A DNA stretch of 64,000 bases, taken from Planomonospora sp. ID82291 (GTDB lineage Bacteria > Actinomycetota > Actinomycetes > Streptosporangiales > Streptosporangiaceae). A program made the position numbers and the translations under genes. The notes under the pieces are model-generated. The model was not told the DNA's origin, did not search any database, and was given only the letters and a program-made list of their open reading frames with translations. Positions within the stretch are counted from its first letter, which is position 1. Every line of letters begins with the position of its first letter. The DNA is taken from contig NZ_JABTEX010000003.1 of assembly GCF_015711645.1 (NCBI RefSeq), positions 186,001 through 250,000 on the forward strand, written 5' to 3'. Positions 9,168 through 17,917 of this stretch are shown here, piece by piece.

Positions 9168-9244
9168 GAGGGGCCGGCGGGCCTCTGGCTCCGGCGCGCA
9201 CCCGGACGGGGCGGACGCGAAGGCGCGCCTTCGCGTCCGCCCCG

Positions 9245-10063
9245 TCACAGGCATACGTCGATCGTGAGCGGTGCCGCGTCCGCCCGGACGCCGAGCCTGC
9301 AGGTCCCTCGGGGGGCAGGATCGGCCGGAGAGGGAGGCGGCGCCTGCGGCTCTGCGGCCGGATCTGCGGCCGGAGGGGGAGGCGGAGCGGTCGCGGGGCG
9401 CGAGGGCGCGTCCTGTTCACGCTCGCGTTCCGGCGGGTGCTCCCTGCCGGGCTCTCGCCCCCGGTCACGTTCGCGATCGGGTTCGCGATCGGGCTCTCGT
9501 CCCCGGTCGTGTGCGCGATCGGGTTCGCGGCCGGGCCCCGGCACCGGACGGGGAGCGGGACCCGGCCCGGCGGTGGAGGGCTTGGCCGGACGCGCGGCGG
9601 GAGAGGCCGCCGCCCTGGACGGGCGCGGTGAGGGCCGGACCTCGTCGGCGTTCTTCGGCAGGAGCACGGTCCCGGGCACGCGGAAGGGGTGGGGGGCGGG
9701 CGCCGGGGCGCTCGCCGGCACCATGGGGCGGTGCTTCCGGACCGCCGGCCCGGGAGGCGGGGGCGTCGGGACGGCGGCCACCGGGAGGAACGGCGGCGCC
9801 GCGGTCGCCCGGGCGGGAACAGGGCCGGAGACGGGGCCGGGGCCGGAGACGGGGGCTGACCCCGCAGGCGGGGGCGGTTCGGCGCCGCCGGTGGGGACGA
9901 GCACGCCCGTGCAGACGACGGCCGCCCCGGCCAGCACGGTGGCGGCCACGGCGCCGGCGCTCACCCGGGCCGGACGCCGATGAGCTCCCCGCCCGGTCGC
10001 CGTGCGCGGCGTCCGGGCGATCGGGACGGCGGCGGAGGGTTCCTCACCCGGAGAATCTGACAT
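9245..10063 (-). CDS. Membrane-anchored proline-rich protein with Arg-Asp-Glu-Pro repeats
   Basis: 272 residues of unrecognised function. A basic N-terminus is followed by one membrane segment (residues about 35-58, VAATVLAGAAVVCTGVLV), then a long Pro/Ala-rich stalk, then charged repeats of the type DREPDRE and DRGREPG (about 180-215), and a conserved-looking C-terminal patch ending CRLGVRADAAPLTIDVCL with two cysteines that could pair. Likely a cell-wall-spanning protein with a small external domain. GAGGTG eight bases upstream supports the ATG at 10063. Confidence 0.55.
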   Translation of the reverse strand: MSDSPGEEPSAAVPIARTPRTATGRGAHRRPARVSAGAVAATVLAGAAVVCTGVLVPTGGAEPPPPAGSAPVSGPGPVSGPVPARATAAPPFLPVAAVPTPPPPGPAVRKHRPMVPASAPAPAPHPFRVPGTVLLPKNADEVRPSPRPSRAAASPAARPAKPSTAGPGPAPRPVPGPGREPDRAHDRGREPDREPDRERDRGREPGREHPPEREREQDAPSRPATAPPPPPAADPAAEPQAPPPSPADPAPRGTCRLGVRADAAPLTIDVCL

Positions 10064-10715
10064 GAGCACCTCGAGACCCGATGGGACTGGGAGGGTTTCA
10101 CTTTTGCCGCGTCGGCGGAACGTTGCCCACGAAGAGGACTTCTTGTAATCAGATGGTTACCTGGAGTGTCACGGGTCCGCCGACCGGGTCCGCCGACCGG
10201 GGGCGGAGGCCCGCGGACGGCGACGGCCCTACGGTCAAGCGCCCGCAGCCGCTCCCCGTCGCGGTCCGGTCCGCGGAGGGCGGGCCGGACGCGGTGCGGT
10301 GATCAGGGCGGTGAGCGGGCGGAGGCCGGCCGCGGCAGGGACCAGCGGCACACCGGCGCGAGGTGGAGGCACGGTCGGCGCCTGCATCCGCCGGGGCCAT
10401 CCCGAGCCCTGCGTTTTACGTTCTCCTGGGCCGCCCCGCCCGCCCTCGGTCGTGCCCGCGTCAGGGTTCCGCCACCTGTCCGCGCGGCCCCGTGTCGCGC
10501 TTGAGCGCGGAGCACGGGTACACGACGATCACGCGTGACGGTGCGGCCTCCACCCGTCTCCCGCGAGCGGGACGGACGGGTGCGGGGACACCCGCCCGGC
10601 CGCCGCGCCGGCCGTCCGGATCCCGCTGATCGCGCCGCCCGTCCGGGCGGCCCGTCCAGGCGGGCCGGACCGTTCAGACGACCCGTCCAGACGACCCAGA
10701 AAAGGTGCCCGCAGC
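10064..10715. promoter_or_regulatory. Divergent intergenic region with short repeats
   Basis: About 650 bases between divergent genes. It includes an AT-richer promoter-like patch (about 10120-10160) on the side of the proline-rich protein and, near 10625-10700, direct repeats of GCCCGTCCAG and AGACGACCC upstream of the DUF305 gene. No coding signal stood out in any frame. Confidence 0.4.
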
Positions 10716-11540
10716 ATGCGCCTGACCGTTCTCCGCCGAAACATCGCCATCGCCACGGCCGTCGCCGTCGGGGCGATCGTCGTTCCCGTCACGATCGCCT
10801 GGAGCACCTCTCCCGGCGGCTCCGTCGCGGTCGTACGGAACGCCCCGAACGCCGCCGCGCCGGACGCGCCGCGTGTCGCCGCGCCGCGTGTCGCCGCGCC
10901 GCGTGCCGCCGCGCCGACCGCATCCCGCGCCGCCGCACCCCGGAGCCGCCACGGCCACGACTCCGACCTCCAGCCATACCCCACCCCGCCGAGGGCCTAC
11001 GACTTCGGGGAGACCCTGGCCGAACTGGAAGGCGATCTGCTGGAGATCGCGTTCTTCGCGCAGATGATCCCGCACCACCGCGCCGGGGTTGAGATGTCCC
11101 GATTGCACCTCCGTCGCGGCGTCGACCCGCAGCTGCGCACCCACTCCGAGAACATCATCGCCTTCCAGGACTTCCAGATCGGGCAGTTCACCCGCTGGCT
11201 GCGCGACTGGTACGGGCTCACCCCGCGGCAGGCCGTGCAGCGGCTGCCCCGCGAGGCCCGCCGGGAGGTCGAGGAACTGGACGAGGAACTGGCGATGATG
11301 GTCGCGGAACTGCGATCGGTCCCCGCGGGCAGGCGGTTCGACGTCGAGTTCGCACGGCTGATGATCCCGCACCACCTGTGGGGCATCCTGGAGTTCCTGG
11401 AGCCGGAGGCCCGCGCCGTCCACCCCGAGCTGCGGGTGGCGTCGTCCACCGGGATCGTCGCCCAGCAGGCGCAGGTCGCCGACCTGCGGACCTGGCTGGC
11501 CGGCGGGCGGGACGGACACGGCGGGCGGGACGGGCGCTGA
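10716..11540 (+). CDS. DUF305-domain secreted protein
   Basis: 274 residues with an N-terminal membrane/signal segment (residues about 9-30), a short Ala/Pro repeat (APRVAAPRVAAPRAA), and two copies of the DUF305 metal-associated motif: FAQMIPHHRAGVEM near residue 115 and FARLMIPHHLWGIL near 210. DUF305 is a four-helix ferritin-like fold often linked to copper or heavy metals, but function is unproven. Cysteines are absent from the mature part. Single gene; its partner is not visible nearby. Confidence 0.8.
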   Translation: MRLTVLRRNIAIATAVAVGAIVVPVTIAWSTSPGGSVAVVRNAPNAAAPDAPRVAAPRVAAPRAAAPTASRAAAPRSRHGHDSDLQPYPTPPRAYDFGETLAELEGDLLEIAFFAQMIPHHRAGVEMSRLHLRRGVDPQLRTHSENIIAFQDFQIGQFTRWLRDWYGLTPRQAVQRLPREARREVEELDEELAMMVAELRSVPAGRRFDVEFARLMIPHHLWGILEFLEPEARAVHPELRVASSTGIVAQQAQVADLRTWLAGGRDGHGGRDGR

Positions 11541-11644
11541 CGCGCCGGGCCGGGGAGGAGCGGGGATCCGCCCGCCGCCCGCGTCCTCGCGGTCGGGCCG
11601 GACGCCGGGATCCGCCCCTCAGGCGTTCGTCCGCGTCCTCGCGG

Positions 11645-12208
11645 TCAGCGCAGGTACCGGCGGACGGCGTGGCGGATCTGCTCGCGCGTCATCGGGTCGG
11701 TCGACAGGGCGCTGTGCAGCACGAGCCCTTCGATGAGCGCGTCGAGTTCCCGGGCGGTGGTGGGGTCGAAGTGGCGTTCCAGCGCCCGGCGGCTGCGCGC
11801 CATCCAGTCCTGGGTGACGGCCTTCAGGGCGGGGGTGCGCGCCGCGGCCCCGTACAGCTCCACGGCCAGGACGAGGTCGCGCTCCGAGCCGAGCAGGTCG
11901 TCCGCGATCAGCGCGATGACGGCCTCGATCGCCGCCTCCCGGTCCCGCGCGGCGCCCAGGCGTTCGTCGAAGAGGCGGGCCGCCGCCTCGGCGTGCCGGG
12001 TGAACGCCTCGATGAGGACCTCCTCCAGGGAGGCGAAGTGGTAGGTCGTCGACCCCAGCGGCACGTCGGCGGCGCGGGCGATCTCCCGGTGCGTCGTCGC
12101 GGCGACGCCGCGCTCGGCGATGACGGCCAGGGCCGCGTCGATCAGCCGGTCCCGCCGGCCGGGATCATGCCGCCGGGGCCGCCGCGGGGCCGGCGCGGGA
12201 CCGCTCAC
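11645..12208 (-). CDS. TetR-family transcriptional regulator
   Basis: About 187 residues. The N-terminal helix-turn-helix reads VIAERGVAATTHREIARAAD with GSTTYHFASLEEVL, typical of TetR proteins. The GTG at 12208 overlaps the stop codon of the acetyltransferase by four bases (GTGA), so the two are translationally coupled and cotranscribed from the promoter before 12813. It probably represses this operon at the GTACAC repeats upstream. Confidence 0.85.
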   Translation of the reverse strand: MSGPAPAPRRPRRHDPGRRDRLIDAALAVIAERGVAATTHREIARAADVPLGSTTYHFASLEEVLIEAFTRHAEAAARLFDERLGAARDREAAIEAVIALIADDLLGSERDLVLAVELYGAAARTPALKAVTQDWMARSRRALERHFDPTTARELDALIEGLVLHSALSTDPMTREQIRHAVRRYLR

Positions 12209-12813
12209 GCCGTGCCCGGTGCGCCCGTCCCGGCGCCCGGCTCGATCGTGCGGATCACACGGGCGGGGTTGCCCACCGCCACGACGTTCGCCGGCAGGTC
12301 GCGGGTGACCACCGCACCGGCTCCGACGACGGTGTTCTCCCCGATCGTGACCCCCGCCAGGACGATCGCCCCGCTGCCCAGCCACACGTTGTCGCCGATG
12401 ACGATCGGCGCGGCGGCCTCCCACTTGGCCCGGCGGGGCTCCGGATCGACCGGGTGCGTCGGGGTGAGCAGCTGGACGTTCGTGCCGATCTGCACGTCGT
12501 CGCCGATGGTGATCGGTGCGACGTCCAGCGCGACGAGGCCGAAGTTGGCGAACGACCGGGCGCCGATGCGGAGGTGGCCGCCGTAGTCGACCCGCAGCGG
12601 CGGCCGGATCTCGGTGCCCTCGCCGACGGCGCCGAGCAGTTCGGTGAGCAGCCGGCGCCGCTCCTGCGGATCGCGGGCCGACGTCGCGTTGAACGCGTCC
12701 ATCAGGTCCATGGCCCGCAGGCTGTGCTCGGCCAGCTCCGGGTCGTCGGCGATGTACAGGTCACCGGCGAGCATGCGCTCGCGCATCGAGCGGCCGTCCC
12801 CATCGGATGTCAT
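12205..12813 (-). CDS. Maltose/galactoside O-acetyltransferase-like hexapeptide protein
   Basis: 202 residues from the ATG at 12813. The N-terminal helix (MRERMLAGDLYIADDPEL) is that of maltose acetyltransferase, and the rest is a left-handed beta-helix with hexapeptide repeats (ITIGDDVQIG, VIGDNVWLGSGAIVL, ENTVVGAGAVVTRD) plus the loop TPTHPVDPE carrying the catalytic His. It transfers acetyl from acetyl-CoA to a sugar or small hydroxyl compound. First gene of a two-gene operon with a TetR regulator; the frame is open further upstream but those residues are not family-like. Confidence 0.85.
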   Translation of the reverse strand: MTSDGDGRSMRERMLAGDLYIADDPELAEHSLRAMDLMDAFNATSARDPQERRRLLTELLGAVGEGTEIRPPLRVDYGGHLRIGARSFANFGLVALDVAPITIGDDVQIGTNVQLLTPTHPVDPEPRRAKWEAAAPIVIGDNVWLGSGAIVLAGVTIGENTVVGAGAVVTRDLPANVVAVGNPARVIRTIEPGAGTGAPGTA

Positions 12814-12850
12814 GTGTACCAGTGTACGCATGATGTGTACGGAAGTACAT
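12811..12850 (-). promoter_or_regulatory. Operator/promoter with three GTACAC direct repeats
   Basis: On the minus strand GTACAC occurs three times (12840-12835, 12827-12822, 12819-12814) and a further GTAC lies at 12845-12848, just upstream of and touching the acetyltransferase start. The dense GTAC repeats suggest the binding site of the TetR protein encoded second in this operon. Confidence 0.45.
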
Positions 12851-13023
12851 AAACGAGGGCCGGGTCCCAGGACCGGCCGCACGCCGCGGGTGGCCTGCTT
12901 CTTGCGCTCACGGCGGCCGGGGAGCGGCGCCGCGGAGTCCGCCGCGGCCGGGTGGTCGTCCCCGCCGCCCGCGGTGCGCCGGTCCGCCGCGCCCTTCCCC
13001 GTCACGGTCTTCATCGTGGGCGT

Positions 13024-14331
13024 TCAGGACCAGGCGACCGGCAGGGAGTGCACGCCGAAGATGAGCATCTCGTCGCGGAGCGGCACCTGGTCGGCGGGCA
13101 CGGCCAGGCGCAGGCCGGGCAGGCGGGTGACGAGCTCGGCCAGGCCGATGCGCATCTCGACGCGGGCCAGGTGGTGCCCCAGGCACAGGTGCGCGCCGTA
13201 CCCGAAGGCCAGGTGCGGCACGCGCGGGCGGCCGAGGTCGAGCCGGTCGGGCGTGGACCACTGCCCGGGGTCGCGGTTGGCCTCGGGGGTGGCGATCACC
13301 ACGGTGGCGCCGGCGGGCAGGTCGACCCCGCCCAGGGCGACGGCCTGCGTGGTGACCCTGCTGACGCCGAGCTGGATGATCGACAGGTGACGCAGCAGCT
13401 CCTCGACGGCGTTGTCCGTCAACGACGGGTCGGCGCGCAGGGCGGCGAGCTGGTCGGGATGCTCCAGCAGGGCGAACGTGCCGAGGCTGAGCATGTTGGC
13501 GGTCGTCTCGTGGCCGGCGCCGAGCAGCACGAGGGCGATGTCGACGAGCTGGGCGTCGGTCAGCGGCGGGTCGGCGTCGTGAATGAGGCCGGACAGCAGG
13601 TCGTCGGCGGGACGGGCGCGTTTGCCGGCCACCAGCCGCTGCATGAACGCGTACAGCTCGGCGCCCGCGGTGGCCCGCTCCTCTGCGGTGGCGGTGGCGT
13701 TGAGGGAGACGGCGGTGCGTTCCTGGAACTCGGCCCGGTCGGCGTAGTCGACGCCGAGCAGCTCGCAGATGACCAGCGAGGGCAGCGGCAGCGCGAACGC
13801 CGGCACCAGGTCGGCCTCGGTGCCGGCCGCCTTCATCGCCCCGATGAGCCCGACGGCGATCTCGGTGACCCGCGACTCCAGCGCCCGCATCCGCCGTACG
13901 GTGAACTGGCCGGTCAGCAGCCGCCGGATCCGGGTGTGCTCGGGCGGGTCCATGAAGACGAAGAAGCCGTCCTCCCGGGCCGCGGGGGCCGTGTCCGGCG
14001 GGGGCGCCGTACCGGACGCGGACCCCACGGCGGCCATCTCGGCCACCTCGTGCGGCTGCAGCGACGTGGCGTCGCGGTGGCGGACCTTGTCGGCGCTGAA
14101 GCGCGCGTCCGACAGGACGGTGCGGGCCTCTTCGAAACCGGTCACCAGCCAGGCCCGGGCGCCGTTCAGCAGGTGCAGCGGCTGGACCGCGCCCCGGCCG
14201 CGCCGTGCGCGCAGGCCGGGCGGCGGGTCGAACGGGCACCGGCCGCGCTCGACCATGTCCGCGGGCAGGATCCGGCGCATCGCCGTGGGGCCCGCGCCGG
14301 GCGACTCCTCGACCACGCTGTCGTCGTTCAT
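13024..14331 (-). CDS. Cytochrome P450
   Basis: A 435-residue soluble bacterial P450. The I-helix oxygen-activating motif is GAGHETT (near residue 275), the K-helix ExxR is ELLR, and the haem-binding loop is FGYGAHLCLGHHLAR (Cys ligand near residue 380). An Ala/Pro-rich insertion lies between the B and C regions (APPPDTAPAAR). Redox partners and substrate are not encoded nearby. ATG at 14331 begins MNDDSVVEE; longer versions read into the palindrome upstream. Confidence 0.9.
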   Translation of the reverse strand: MNDDSVVEESPGAGPTAMRRILPADMVERGRCPFDPPPGLRARRGRGAVQPLHLLNGARAWLVTGFEEARTVLSDARFSADKVRHRDATSLQPHEVAEMAAVGSASGTAPPPDTAPAAREDGFFVFMDPPEHTRIRRLLTGQFTVRRMRALESRVTEIAVGLIGAMKAAGTEADLVPAFALPLPSLVICELLGVDYADRAEFQERTAVSLNATATAEERATAGAELYAFMQRLVAGKRARPADDLLSGLIHDADPPLTDAQLVDIALVLLGAGHETTANMLSLGTFALLEHPDQLAALRADPSLTDNAVEELLRHLSIIQLGVSRVTTQAVALGGVDLPAGATVVIATPEANRDPGQWSTPDRLDLGRPRVPHLAFGYGAHLCLGHHLARVEMRIGLAELVTRLPGLRLAVPADQVPLRDEMLIFGVHSLPVAWS

Positions 14332-14401
14332 CGGCGCATCCTGTTCCCGGGCGCACCCGCTCACCGGCCCGCCCGTCGACGAAAGGTGTGCCTCGAAAAT
14401 A

Positions 14402-14427
14402 CACGGCGCGCATCGATGCGCGCCGTG
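14402..14427. repeat. Perfect 26-bp palindrome upstream of the P450
   Basis: The arms CACGGCGCGCATC and its complement meet without a spacer at ATCGAT. It lies 71 bases upstream of the P450 start and 128 bases after the end of the SRPBCC gene on the same strand; on that strand it is followed by TATTTT. It could be the operon terminator of the ArsR/SRPBCC pair or an operator for the P450. Confidence 0.6.
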
Positions 14428-14554
14428 CATGAATCTCCCGCGCTGCGCGCCCTGCGGCGCCGGCCCCCTCGCGTACGGCCCGACCGGGTCCGTGAACCGG
14501 AGCGGTCGCCGGGCTCGCACCCGGCGCCGGCGGCGGGCTCCCGGTGCGGGCCCG

Positions 14555-15040
14555 TCAGAGGGTCTTGACCAGGGCGACGAGCTGGTCGAGCGCCGCGCCC
14601 CAGCCCTCGATGAAGCCCATGTCGGCGTGCTTCTTGTTGTCCTCGGGGGTCTGGTGCATGGCGATGGCCCGGTAGCGGGTGCCGCCGGAGGCGGTCGGCT
14701 GGAGCTCGATGATCGCGGTGAAGGCCATCTCGCCGGGCTGCGGGCGGTAGCCGGGGGCCAGGGCGCTGGTCCACACCAGCCGCTCCTCGGGGATCACCTC
14801 CAGGTAGCAGCCGGCCCCGTCGAACTCCGCGCCCTCGGGGGAGCGCATCACGGTGCGGAAGACGCCGCCGGGGCGCAGGTCGATCTCGCAGTGCGGCGTC
14901 TCGTAGGGCTTGGGCGCGAACCACTGGGTGAGGAGCTCGGGCGTGGTCCAGGCCTTCCAGACGAGCGCGGGCGGCACGTCGACCTCCCGCTCGAGCTGGA
15001 GGTCGAGGTCGGCGTCGAGGGTGTGCGGCGTGAACGTCAT
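14555..15040 (-). CDS. SRPBCC/AHSA1-domain protein
   Basis: 161 residues of the AHSA1/START-like fold: LEREVDVPPALVWKAWTTPE at the N-terminus, PGGVFRTVM in the middle and the C-terminal helix GWGAALDQLVALVKTL. These proteins bind hydrophobic ligands and are very often paired with an ArsR regulator, as here. Start and preceding stop overlap as TGATG and AAGGAG precedes the ATG, so it is translated with the regulator. Confidence 0.85.
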   Translation of the reverse strand: MTFTPHTLDADLDLQLEREVDVPPALVWKAWTTPELLTQWFAPKPYETPHCEIDLRPGGVFRTVMRSPEGAEFDGAGCYLEVIPEERLVWTSALAPGYRPQPGEMAFTAIIELQPTASGGTRYRAIAMHQTPEDNKKHADMGFIEGWGAALDQLVALVKTL

Positions 15041-15375
15041 CACTGCTCCTTCAGGGTGGTGAGGAAATGGTCGAGTTGGTCCAGGCGGCGTTGCCAGAGG
15101 CGGCGCTGCCGGGCCAGCCAGCCGTCGGCGACTTCGAGTGCGTCAGGGGTGAGCCGGTAGGTGCGGGTCCGGCCCTGTTTGGTCGAGGAGACCAGCCCGG
15201 CGCGCTCCAGCACGGCCAGGTGCTGGGTGAACGACGGGAGCGCCATGGCGAACGGCCGCGCCAGCTCCGAGGTGGTGGCCGGACCGGCGGCGAGCCGTTC
15301 GATCACCTTGCGTCGCGTCGGGTCGGCCAGCGCCTGGAAGACCTGGTCGAGCCGCGCCTGTTCGTTTAGGCACAC
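15040..15375 (-). CDS. ArsR-family transcriptional regulator
   Basis: 111 residues. The winged helix reads LADPTRRKVIERLAAGPATT, SFTQHLAVLERAGLVSS and GRTRTYRLTPDALEVAD. No metal-binding Cys cluster is present, as expected for the ArsR type paired with SRPBCC proteins. The start is a GTG; AGGAGG lies about 14 bases upstream inside a long inverted repeat that includes the probable operator. Likely autoregulated. Confidence 0.85.
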   Translation of the reverse strand: MCLNEQARLDQVFQALADPTRRKVIERLAAGPATTSELARPFAMALPSFTQHLAVLERAGLVSSTKQGRTRTYRLTPDALEVADGWLARQRRLWQRRLDQLDHFLTTLKEQ

Positions 15376-15385
15376 ACCTGAGTAT

Positions 15386-15431
15386 GGCTCCTCCTGATAC
15401 TTAGGTCAATACCTAAGTATCAGGAGGAGCC
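15386..15431. promoter_or_regulatory. 46-bp perfect inverted repeat at the ArsR promoter
   Basis: Two 21-base arms flank the spacer CAAT without a mismatch. The centre ACTTAGGTCAATACCTAAGT is the type of site bound by ArsR regulators paired with SRPBCC proteins; the dyad then extends outward through GATA and AGGAGGAGCC, which supplies the regulator's ribosome site on one strand and a mirror copy on the other. Confidence 0.7.
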
Positions 15432-15673
15432 GGCCGCGCCGGCGGTCCTCTGCGCCTCCGGCGACCCTGCCGCTGCGAGCCGCCGCCGGTCTCGATGCAG
15501 AGCGGATCGGCTGTGTCGAGGGCGAGGGCGAGCCGGTGGCCGACGCGATCATCTCGGCCTCCCGGTGCAGCTCCGAGCGGACGGTACGCAGTACCGTGTC
15601 CGGCAGCCTCCCCAGAGCACGTGTCGTGACCGGACCGGAGCGAACCGGCCGGATCTGACGCCAGACCAGAACG

Positions 15674-16546
15674 GTGACCGTGGTGAACCTCGATGTGATC
15701 ATGTGGCCGGACTCGCCGTGGCCGGCGATGCGCCAGGAGTGGCTCAGAGCGGAGGAGCTCGGCCTCGGCCGGGGCTGGCTGTACGACCACCTGAATCTGA
15801 ACGGCCGGCCGGTATGGCACGAGGCCTACACCACGCTCGCGGCCGTCGCCGCGGCCACCTCGCGCATCGGGATGGGCACCATGGTGACCGCACCGAACTT
15901 CCGTCATCCCGTCACCTCCGCCAAGGCCGCGCTGAGCCTCGACGCCCTGGCCGAGGGCCGATTCGTGATGGGCGTCGGCGCCGGAGGGCCCGGCGGGGAC
16001 TCCGACGCCCTCGGCGGCGGCCCGATCGGCCGCGCCGACCGCACGGCGAGGTTCGCCGAATGGGTCCGGCTCGTCGACCTGCTGCTGACCCGGGCCGAGA
16101 CCGACTTCAGCGGTCGCCACTTCACCGCCCACCAGGTCGCCCTCGGCGGCGGCGAACCCCGCAGGCCGCCGCTGGCGGTCGCCGCCACCGCCCGGCGCGG
16201 CATGGAACTGGCCGCGCGCTTCGCCGACCTGTGGATCACCCAGGACGTCGGCCAGAATCCGGCCGTCTACGCCGGCACGCCCCACGCCGAGGTGCGGCGG
16301 CAGATCGCCCTGCTGGACGAGGTCTGCGCGGAGCAGGGGCGCGACCCCGGCACGCTGCCCCGGCTGGCGGTGCTGGGATACGGCGGCGAGCGCCCGCTGG
16401 CCTCGATCGAGGCGTTCCGCGACTGCCTGGGCCGGTACGCGCGGCTCGGCGTCACGACGCTGGCGGTCCTGTGGCCCCGCGGGGACCGGGCCCGCGCCCA
16501 GCTGGCGGTGCTGGAGCAGGCCGCCGCCGAGTGCCCGCGGCCGTGA
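15674..16546 (+). CDS. LLM-class flavin-dependent oxidoreductase
   Basis: 290 residues of the bacterial-luciferase-like (F420 or FMN) monooxygenase fold: GRGWLYDHLNLNG, a central RIGMGTMV strand, GRFVMGVGAGG, and the C-terminal GVTTLAVLWP. Such enzymes oxidise or reduce organic compounds with reduced F420 or flavin. GTG start at 15674. Substrate unknown; convergent with the SDR at 16668. Confidence 0.8.
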   Translation: MTVVNLDVIMWPDSPWPAMRQEWLRAEELGLGRGWLYDHLNLNGRPVWHEAYTTLAAVAAATSRIGMGTMVTAPNFRHPVTSAKAALSLDALAEGRFVMGVGAGGPGGDSDALGGGPIGRADRTARFAEWVRLVDLLLTRAETDFSGRHFTAHQVALGGGEPRRPPLAVAATARRGMELAARFADLWITQDVGQNPAVYAGTPHAEVRRQIALLDEVCAEQGRDPGTLPRLAVLGYGGERPLASIEAFRDCLGRYARLGVTTLAVLWPRGDRARAQLAVLEQAAAECPRP

Positions 16547-16667
16547 ACGGGACCGGGCGCACCGCCGGCCCGTCGAGTACGGCCTGCGGACCCTCGACAG
16601 GCCGGAGGCTCGACAGGCCGGAGAGCCGGTTTCTCCGCCCGGGATCGGTCGTGCGCCGGGGCGCTCC

Positions 16668-17432
16668 TCAGGCGGCCGACCAGCCGCCGTCCACCGGCAG
16701 GATCGCGCCGTTGACGAACGAGGCGGCGTCCGAGGCCAGGAAGAGGGCCGCGTCGGCCATCCGCTCGGGCTCGGCCATCCGCTCGCCGAGGGCCAGCACG
16801 GGGCCGAGCCGGGCGGCGCCGGCCGCGTCGAAGACCGCGTTCGCCGCGATATTGGTCATGGTGGGGCCCGGCAGGATGGCGTTGCAGCGGATGCCGTCCT
16901 TGGCGTAGGCCCAGGCCACGCTTCGGGTCAGGCCGACGACGCCGTGCTTGGAGGCGGTGTAGGCCGCCCCGGCCGCGCCGCCGCGGATGCCGGCCTCGGA
17001 GGCGGTGTTGACGATCGACCCGCCGCCCTGGCGCAGCATGTGCGGCAGCACCGCGTGGGTGACCAGGAACGTGCCGGTCAGGTTGACGCGCAGCACCCGT
17101 TCCCACAGCTCCACCGGGATGTCGGCGGGCAGGGCCATGGTGTCCATGATCCCGGCGTTGTTGCACAGGACGTCGACGCGGCCGTACGCGCCGAGCGCGG
17201 TCTCGGCCAGCGCGGCGACCGAGGCCTCGTCGGCGACGTCGGCGACCGCGGCGACGGCGCTTCCACCGCCGTCCGCGATGTCGGCGGCGGTCCGCTCGGC
17301 GCCGGCGGCGTCGATGTCGCAGGCCACGACACGCGCTCCGGCGGCGGCGAAGGCGACGGCCATCGCACGGCCGATCCCGGAGCCCGCGCCGGTGACGAGG
17401 GCGACGCGGTCGTGGAGGGGGGTGGCGGTCAA
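16668..17432 (-). CDS. Short-chain dehydrogenase/reductase
   Basis: 254 residues, classical SDR: cofactor loop TGAGSGIGRA, NNAGIMD, catalytic Ser in VNTASEAG, YTASKHG for Tyr/Lys, and the C-terminal ILPVDGGWSAA. The Asp at VVACDID favours NAD(H). The start is a TTG at 17432, chosen because GAGAGGA lies just upstream and the protein then begins like its relatives; the long upstream reading frame is Pro/Arg-rich and unlikely. Confidence 0.85.
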   Translation of the reverse strand: MTATPLHDRVALVTGAGSGIGRAMAVAFAAAGARVVACDIDAAGAERTAADIADGGGSAVAAVADVADEASVAALAETALGAYGRVDVLCNNAGIMDTMALPADIPVELWERVLRVNLTGTFLVTHAVLPHMLRQGGGSIVNTASEAGIRGGAAGAAYTASKHGVVGLTRSVAWAYAKDGIRCNAILPGPTMTNIAANAVFDAAGAARLGPVLALGERMAEPERMADAALFLASDAASFVNGAILPVDGGWSAA

Positions 17433-17568
17433 GGGGATCCTCTCGGTCGGGGCGGTCGCCGCCCGCCGGATGCTCGGCGGGCGGTGGGGGTGCCGGGGTC
17501 GGGACGGGTGCGGCCCGCAAGAGGGGCGGTGGACCGGTGATCGGGGAAGAGGGGAGCGGGGCGGCCCC

Positions 17569-17598
17569 ACCCAACCGGACGGCTGTGTCCGGTTGGGT
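17569..17598. promoter_or_regulatory. Inverted repeat between divergent SDR genes
   Basis: Twelve-base arms ACCCAACCGGAC and GTCCGGTTGGGT with a 6-base spacer, in the 485-base divergent region (17433-17917). A candidate operator; no regulator gene is adjacent. The rest of this region shows no coding signal. Confidence 0.45.
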
Positions 17599-17917
17599 CG
17601 TAGTGTGCGCGATGACCGCTCGCCGGGTCAACAACCCGCACGGACCGCACCCGTGACGTCGGCGTCCACGGGTGCGTCCAGGCGGGATCCGCCCCATTGC
17701 CGCACCGGTACGGCGGTGTTAGCGTCTGTCCGCGGCAGCTGTGCACGCGTTGGTTCCATGTCGTCCGAACGATCCGCTCAACCGGAGAACACGGCGCCGG
17801 TTCTCTCCCGGTGCGCCGGGAAACGCGCCCTGTGTCCGTTGTGCGGGTGCCAGAGCACGTCTTCCGGCGAAACCGCCCCGCCCCGGCGGTCCGGCGTCTT
17901 TCCAGGAGGTCACGCGG

